From Streptomyces sp. F63 (GTDB lineage Bacteria > Actinomycetota > Actinomycetes > Streptomycetales > Streptomycetaceae), in NCBI RefSeq assembly GCF_018070345.1, contig NZ_JAGPXX010000004.1, forward strand, positions 124,001-188,000: a stretch of DNA of 64,000 nucleotides, read 5' to 3'. Shown piece after piece: positions 59,929-64,000 of the stretch. Position numbers and translations under genes: made by a program. Each line of letters opens with the position of its first letter. Positions within the stretch are counted from its first letter, which is position 1. Below the pieces are notes generated by a model, which ran no database searches, had not been told where the DNA came from, and saw only the letters and a program-made list of their open reading frames with translations.

Positions 59929-62900
59929 CTAGGACTTCTCCGTGACGCCGGCCGAGTCGAACGTCGCGACCTCGTGCATCGCGCGGGCCGCGCTCTGCAC
60001 CACCGGCAGCGCCAGCAGGGCACCCGTGCCCTCGCCGAGCCGCAGATCGAGGTCGACCAGCGGCCGCAGCCCCAGTTTGGTGAGGGCCGCGACATGGCCG
60101 GGTTCGGCGCTGCGATGCCCCGCGATGCAGGCGGCGAGCGACTCGGGGGCGATCGCCCGGGCGGCCAGCGCGGCCGCTCCGGCGCTCACCCCGTCGAGGA
60201 TCACCGGGGTGCGCAGCGAGGCACCGCCGAGGATCAGGCCCACCAGCGCGGCGTGCTCCAGGCCGCCGACGGCGGCGAGCACACCGACCGGGTCCTCCGG
60301 GTCCGGCCGGTGCAGCTCCAGTCCGCGCCGTACGACCTCCACCTTGCGGGCGTGCGTCTCGTCGCTGATGCCGGTGCCGCGGCCGGTGACCTCGGCCGGG
60401 TCCTTCTCCGTGAAGACGGAGATCAGCGCGGCGGAGACGGTGGTGTTGGCGATGCCCATCTCCCCGGTGAGGAGGGCCTTGTTGCCCGCGGCGACCAGGT
60501 CCCGGGCGGTCTCGATGCCCACCTCGATCGCGCGCAGCACCTCCTCGCGCTCCAGGGCGGGGCCGGCGGTGAAGTCGGCGGTGCCGGCCCGGATCTTCCG
60601 CGGGAGGAGACCGGGCGTGCTCGGCAGGTCACCGGTGACCCCCACGTCGACCACGCAGACCTCGGCGCCGATCTGGCGGGCGAAGGCGTTGCACACGGCG
60701 CCGCCACCGAGGAAGTTGGCGACCATCTGGGCCGTCACCTCCTGCGGCCACGGGGTGACGCCCTGGGCGTGGACCCCGTGGTCCCCGGCGAAGATCGCCA
60801 CGACGGCGGGTTCCGGGACCGGCGGCGGGCACTTCCGGGACAGCCCGCTGAGCTGGGCCGAGATGATCTCCAGCATGCCGAGGGCGCCGGCGGGCTTCGT
60901 CATCCGCTTCTGCCGCTCCCACGCCTCGCCGAGCGCTTTGGCGTCCAGCGGGCGGATGCCCTGAAGGGTCTCCGCCAGCAGGTCGTGCGGCTCCTCGCCG
61001 GGCAGCGCGCGGCGGCCGTACGTCTCCTCGTGGACCACCCACGACAGCGGGCGCCGCTTGGACCAGCCCGCCTGCGCCAGTTCGGGTTCGGCCGGGAACT
61101 CGTCGACGTAGCCGACGCAGAGGTACGCCACGACCTCCAGGTGCTCGGGCAGGCCGAGGGCCCGGACCATCTCCCGCTCGTCGAAGAAGCTCACCCAGCC
61201 GACACCGAGGCCCTCGGCGCGCGCCGCGAGCCAGAGGTTCTCGACGGCGAGCGCCGAGGAGTACGGGGCCATCTGCGGCTGGGTGTGCCGGCCGAGGGTG
61301 TGCCGGCCGCCACGGGTGGGATCCGCGGTGACGACGATGTTGACGGGGGTGTCGAGGATCGCCTCGATCTTGAGTTCCTTGAACTGCTTCGCCCGGGCCT
61401 TGGGCAGCGACCTGGCGTACGCCTCGCGCTGGCGGACGGCCAGTTCGTGCATGGCCCGGCGGGTCTCGGCGGAACGGATGACCACGAAGTCCCAGGGCTG
61501 GGAGTGGCCGACGCTGGGCGCGTGGTGGGCCGCCTCCAGGACCCGCAGCAGGACGTCGTGCGGCACGGGGTCCTTGCGGAACCCGTTGCGGATGTCGCGG
61601 CGTTCCCGCATGACGCGGAGCACGGCCTCCCGCTCGGCGTCGCCGAAGCCGGGGGCCGGGGGTCCGGAGGGAGGCGCCGGCTGCTGTCCGGAGGGGACCG
61701 CGCTCGGCTCCGGCTCGGCGGCATGGGCCCGTACGGTGTCCGGCGCGGAGGCGGGAGTACCGGCTCGCGGGGCGGACCGGGCGGAGAGGAGCCGGTCCGC
61801 GAGGGCGATACCGGGGTCCGGTGCGGTGCCGGTGTCCGCGGCCTTGCCGGTGCCGGTGTCCGTGTCCGTGCCGGTGTCGGTGTCCGCGGCCTTGCCGGTG
61901 TCCGTGCCGGTGCCGGTGCCGGTGTCCGTGCCCGTGCCGGTGTCCGTGCCGGTGTCCGTGCCGGTGCCGGTGTCCGTGCCGGTGTCGGTGTCGGTGTCGG
62001 TGTCGCTAATGGGAGTGGCTCCGGTGGGGGATGCGGCGGCGGGGACGGTTTCCCTGGCGGGCGTGCCGTCCTCCGGCGCGGACTCGGTGACCGGCTGCCC
62101 CGCTGAGGGACCCGCCGGGGCGGTTTCCGGCTCGGTGACCGGCTGTTCGGCGGTTACGGTCCGGTCGGCGGCAGCCGCCTGCCCGTCGGTCGCGGGCCCC
62201 GCCGGTTCCGGCTCGGCCGCCGGCGGGCGGCCCGCGGACCGCTCGGCGGCGGGCGTCTCGGCGGCCTCGGCGGTCGCCGTGCCGACAGGCTGGGCGGCGG
62301 CCTCCGGCACGGTCGGTTCGGTCGGCTCGGACCCGTCTCCGGCAGAGCGGGGTTCGTCCGCCCGGGCCCCGCCTGCGTCCGGTTCGGCCGTCTCCGGGCC
62401 TGCGGTATCCGGCTGAGCCGCTTCCCGCACCGCTGCGTCCGGGGGGACGCTCTCCGTCCCGGGCGCGGAAACACCGGCGCCGGGCGCGGGTGGTGCCGTG
62501 TCCGGGCCGTCGTCCTGAGCGGCCGGGGCGGGATCCGTTCCGGCGCCGGGCTCCGTCCCGGCCGGGGTGTCGGGTCCGGCGGCTGTCTCGTCGGGAGAGA
62601 CGGCTTCGTCGGCCCCCGGCTGTCCGGCGGGCGGCTGTCCGGCGGGCAGGACGGCGGTACCGCCCGCGGGCGGTACGGACCCGGCGGCGGACGGCCCGGT
62701 GGCGGACGGCCCGGTGGCGGGGTCGTCCCCGGCGGGGGCGGAGGCGTCGTCCGCCGGCTGGGCCTCCGAGGGCTCCCCGCCGGCCGCGCCGGTGCCGGGC
62801 GGGGTGACCCGCGCGTCCGTCGCTTCCTGCGCTTCCTGCGCGGCGATCACCACCGGTGCCTCGTTCCGGGTGGCCGAGGACCCGGCCGCCGCCGGCCCGG

Positions 62901-64000
62901 CGGCCGGGTCGCCGGCGGCGGTGCCGTCCGTGCCCTCCGGAATCCCCGTGTTCTCCGTTGTCTCCGGAGCGGCCTCCGGAGCAGCGGCCGGTTCGGCCTC
63001 CGGGGCAGGAGTCCCCTCCGCCTCCGCAGCGGCCGGTGCGGCCTCCGTGACGCCGTCCTCCCGGGGTCCGGGGGCCGTTTCGCCGGTGGCGGGGCGGGCC
63101 GCCCGGCGCCGTCGGCCCGTTCCGGCGGCGACGCTCACGGGCTGCTCCTTCCCCCCGGCCCCGGGCTCCTCCGGTACCGGGGCCTCCCCGGTACCCGGCC
63201 GGCCGGCGACAGCCGCGGCGGCATCCGGTCCGGCACCGGTGGCGTCCGCTGCACGGCTGGCATCGGCGGGTGCGGCGGGAACGTTCTCCGCGTCCGCGGG
63301 TGCCGTCGCGGGTGCCGCACGGCGCCGGCCGCGCCGGCTCCTGCCCGCGGCCGGCGCGGGGGTCTCCTCGGCGGCGGCGGGCGCCGGGTCCGTGCCGGCC
63401 GCCACCGCGTCCGGTACCGCCCCGGCGGCGGACTCGGGTGTCTCCGGGGTCTCCGGCACGGTTTCCGGGGCGTCGTCCGCCACCGGGTCGGCGGGCAGGG
63501 CGAGTTCGGCCGCGGCCGGCCCGGGAGCGGGCTGCCCGGTGCCGCCGGCGGGGGTTTCCGGCTCGGCGGCGGGGCCGGCCACCGCGGCCGGGGACGACAG
63601 CTCGCCGGGCGGCGCCGTCGGGTCCGTGCCGTCGGCCGCACCGGCCTCCCGGGACGGGGACGCCGGCTCCGTCGCCGCCTCCGTCGCCGCCTCCGTCCGC
63701 GCCTCGGCGGGCTCGTCCCGTCCGCCGTCCGCGCCGGGCTGCCCCGGACCGGGCTCCGCGACCGGCCCGGGGACGGAGGGGGAGTGCCCCGTTCCGGGGA
63801 GCAGCGGGGCGGCGGCACCTCCGGTCCACGCACCGGTGGAGCCGGTCTCCGCCGGCCCGGGAACGGTGACCGCGGTGACCGGCCCGCGCTCGCCGTCCTG
63901 GTCGGCCGGCTGACCCGACCGGGGCCCGTGCTGCGCCGGGATCTCGCCGAGCTGCGGGCCCGGCAGCGCGGCGGACGGCTGCTGCGCGTAGGCCGGGATC
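59929..64000 (-). CDS. cobT: BluB-CobT fusion: DMB synthase-like nitroreductase plus nicotinate-nucleotide-DMB phosphoribosyltransferase (5' end outside window)
   Basis: The frame is open to the window edge, so at least 1,356 residues are encoded. The first 770 or so are disordered Ala/Pro/Glu/Gly-rich sequence (IPAYAQQPSAALPGPQLGE at the edge), including Thr-Asp/Thr-Gly microsatellite repeats. A BluB-type flavin domain follows (61640-61010: MRERRDIRNGFRKDPVPHDV, HHAPSVGHSQPWDFVVIRS, SALAVENLWLAARAEGLGVGW), which would make 5,6-dimethylbenzimidazole from FMNH2. CobT follows (60990-59932: KPAGALGMLE, AIFAGDHGVHAQGVTPWPQE, GEMGIANTTVSAAL, HRSAEPGHVAALTKLG), which forms alpha-ribazole phosphate. 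The fusion links synthesis and activation of the lower ligand of cobalamin. Confidence 0.92.
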   Translation of the reverse strand, partial: IPAYAQQPSAALPGPQLGEIPAQHGPRSGQPADQDGERGPVTAVTVPGPAETGSTGAWTGGAAAPLLPGTGHSPSVPGPVAEPGPGQPGADGGRDEPAEARTEAATEAATEPASPSREAGAADGTDPTAPPGELSSPAAVAGPAAEPETPAGGTGQPAPGPAAAELALPADPVADDAPETVPETPETPESAAGAVPDAVAAGTDPAPAAAEETPAPAAGRSRRGRRRAAPATAPADAENVPAAPADASRAADATGAGPDAAAAVAGRPGTGEAPVPEEPGAGGKEQPVSVAAGTGRRRRAARPATGETAPGPREDGVTEAAPAAAEAEGTPAPEAEPAAAPEAAPETTENTGIPEGTDGTAAGDPAAGPAAAGSSATRNEAPVVIAAQEAQEATDARVTPPGTGAAGGEPSEAQPADDASAPAGDDPATGPSATGPSAAGSVPPAGGTAVLPAGQPPAGQPGADEAVSPDETAAGPDTPAGTEPGAGTDPAPAAQDDGPDTAPPAPGAGVSAPGTESVPPDAAVREAAQPDTAGPETAEPDAGGARADEPRSAGDGSEPTEPTVPEAAAQPVGTATAEAAETPAAERSAGRPPAAEPEPAGPATDGQAAAADRTVTAEQPVTEPETAPAGPSAGQPVTESAPEDGTPARETVPAAASPTGATPISDTDTDTDTGTDTGTGTDTGTDTGTGTDTGTGTGTDTGKAADTDTGTDTDTGTGKAADTGTAPDPGIALADRLLSARSAPRAGTPASAPDTVRAHAAEPEPSAVPSGQQPAPPSGPPAPGFGDAEREAVLRVMRERRDIRNGFRKDPVPHDVLLRVLEAAHHAPSVGHSQPWDFVVIRSAETRRAMHELAVRQREAYARSLPKARAKQFKELKIEAILDTPVNIVVTADPTRGGRHTLGRHTQPQMAPYSSALAVENLWLAARAEGLGVGWVSFFDEREMVRALGLPEHLEVVAYLCVGYVDEFPAEPELAQAGWSKRRPLSWVVHEETYGRRALPGEEPHDLLAETLQGIRPLDAKALGEAWERQKRMTKPAGALGMLEIISAQLSGLSRKCPPPVPEPAVVAIFAGDHGVHAQGVTPWPQEVTAQMVANFLGGGAVCNAFARQIGAEVCVVDVGVTGDLPSTPGLLPRKIRAGTADFTAGPALEREEVLRAIEVGIETARDLVAAGNKALLTGEMGIANTTVSAALISVFTEKDPAEVTGRGTGISDETHARKVEVVRRGLELHRPDPEDPVGVLAAVGGLEHAALVGLILGGASLRTPVILDGVSAGAAALAARAIAPESLAACIAGHRSAEPGHVAALTKLGLRPLVDLDLRLGEGTGALLALPVVQSAARAMHEVATFDSAGVTEKS
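61820..62013. repeat. Microsatellite GTGTC(C/G)GTGCCG in the cobT N-terminal region
   Basis: Degenerate 6/12-bp units encode alternating Thr-Asp and Thr-Gly dipeptides, with two interspersed KAAD segments. In frame; likely variable in length between strains. Confidence 0.85.

Overview
The window is high-GC actinobacterial DNA and almost certainly chromosomal Streptomyces or a close relative. The evidence is very strong GC bias at third codon positions, many GTG/TTG starts, SsgB (a sporulation protein confined to morphologically complex actinomycetes), an XRE-DUF5753/DUF397/ATP-binding regulatory trio of the kind multiplied in Streptomyces, phosphatidylinositol-mannoside genes, and a BluB-CobT fusion with a long disordered N-terminus. 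From memory, the order ruvA-ruvC-yebC-pdxT-pdxS-(PIM genes)-EF-G-like-HIT-thrS-...-ssgB is the conserved Streptomyces core order. No database was searched.

Layout. 1-10.2 kb: core block on the minus strand. It holds Holliday-junction resolution (ruvA partial, ruvC), the YebC regulator, PLP synthase (pdxT, pdxS), and a tightly overlapping three-gene phosphatidylinositol (mannoside) operon. A divergent EF-G-like GTPase follows. 10.3-12.0 kb: a conserved membrane protein. 12.1-14.6 kb: a divergent cluster of cysteine-poor 'C-minus' ribosomal proteins (S14, L28 leftward; L33, L31B, a CobW-like protein and S18 rightward) around a Zur-box-like palindrome, a zinc-starvation set. 14.7-17.8 kb: HIT protein, thrS and tRNA-Val(CAC).

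17.8-44.5 kb is more accessory in character. It contains an SRPBCC protein, a 1,056-residue polytopic membrane protein, a PAS-SpoIIE phosphatase, the XRE/DUF397/ATP-binding trio, and then the dominant feature: a 12.65-kb gene (26121-38771) for a 4,216-residue protein made only of about 43 bacterial Ig-like domains. That gene is itself built from 9-domain super-repeats of 2,646 bp, the last two nearly identical over 1.77 kb, and it shows no signal peptide or surface anchor. Behind it lie a secreted peptidoglycan-binding protein, a TnpB-only IS605-type element whose omegaRNA end and guide can be read, a RibD/DHFR-like reductase, a PASTA lipoprotein, an AMIN-like secreted protein and a second tRNA-Val(CAC).

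44.7-64 kb returns to core-type genes: a PGPGW membrane protein, ssgB, a CGNR zinc-finger regulator, small membrane proteins, a DsbA/FrnE-like protein, a tandem-GNAT protein, pabC-pabB (p-aminobenzoate), a five-tRNA array (Gly, Cys, 3 x Val-GAC), a TFIIB-type zinc-ribbon protein, an APH-like kinase, a frameshifted response-regulator remnant, a membrane-anchored Ser/Thr kinase, a SpoU methyltransferase, and cobalamin/siroheme genes (cobA with CysG_N; bluB-cobT fusion running off the right edge).

The most noteworthy items are the giant Ig-repeat gene with its super-repeats, the Zur-type ribosomal cluster with a CobW homologue that has lost its P-loop, and the TnpB element with a readable guide.
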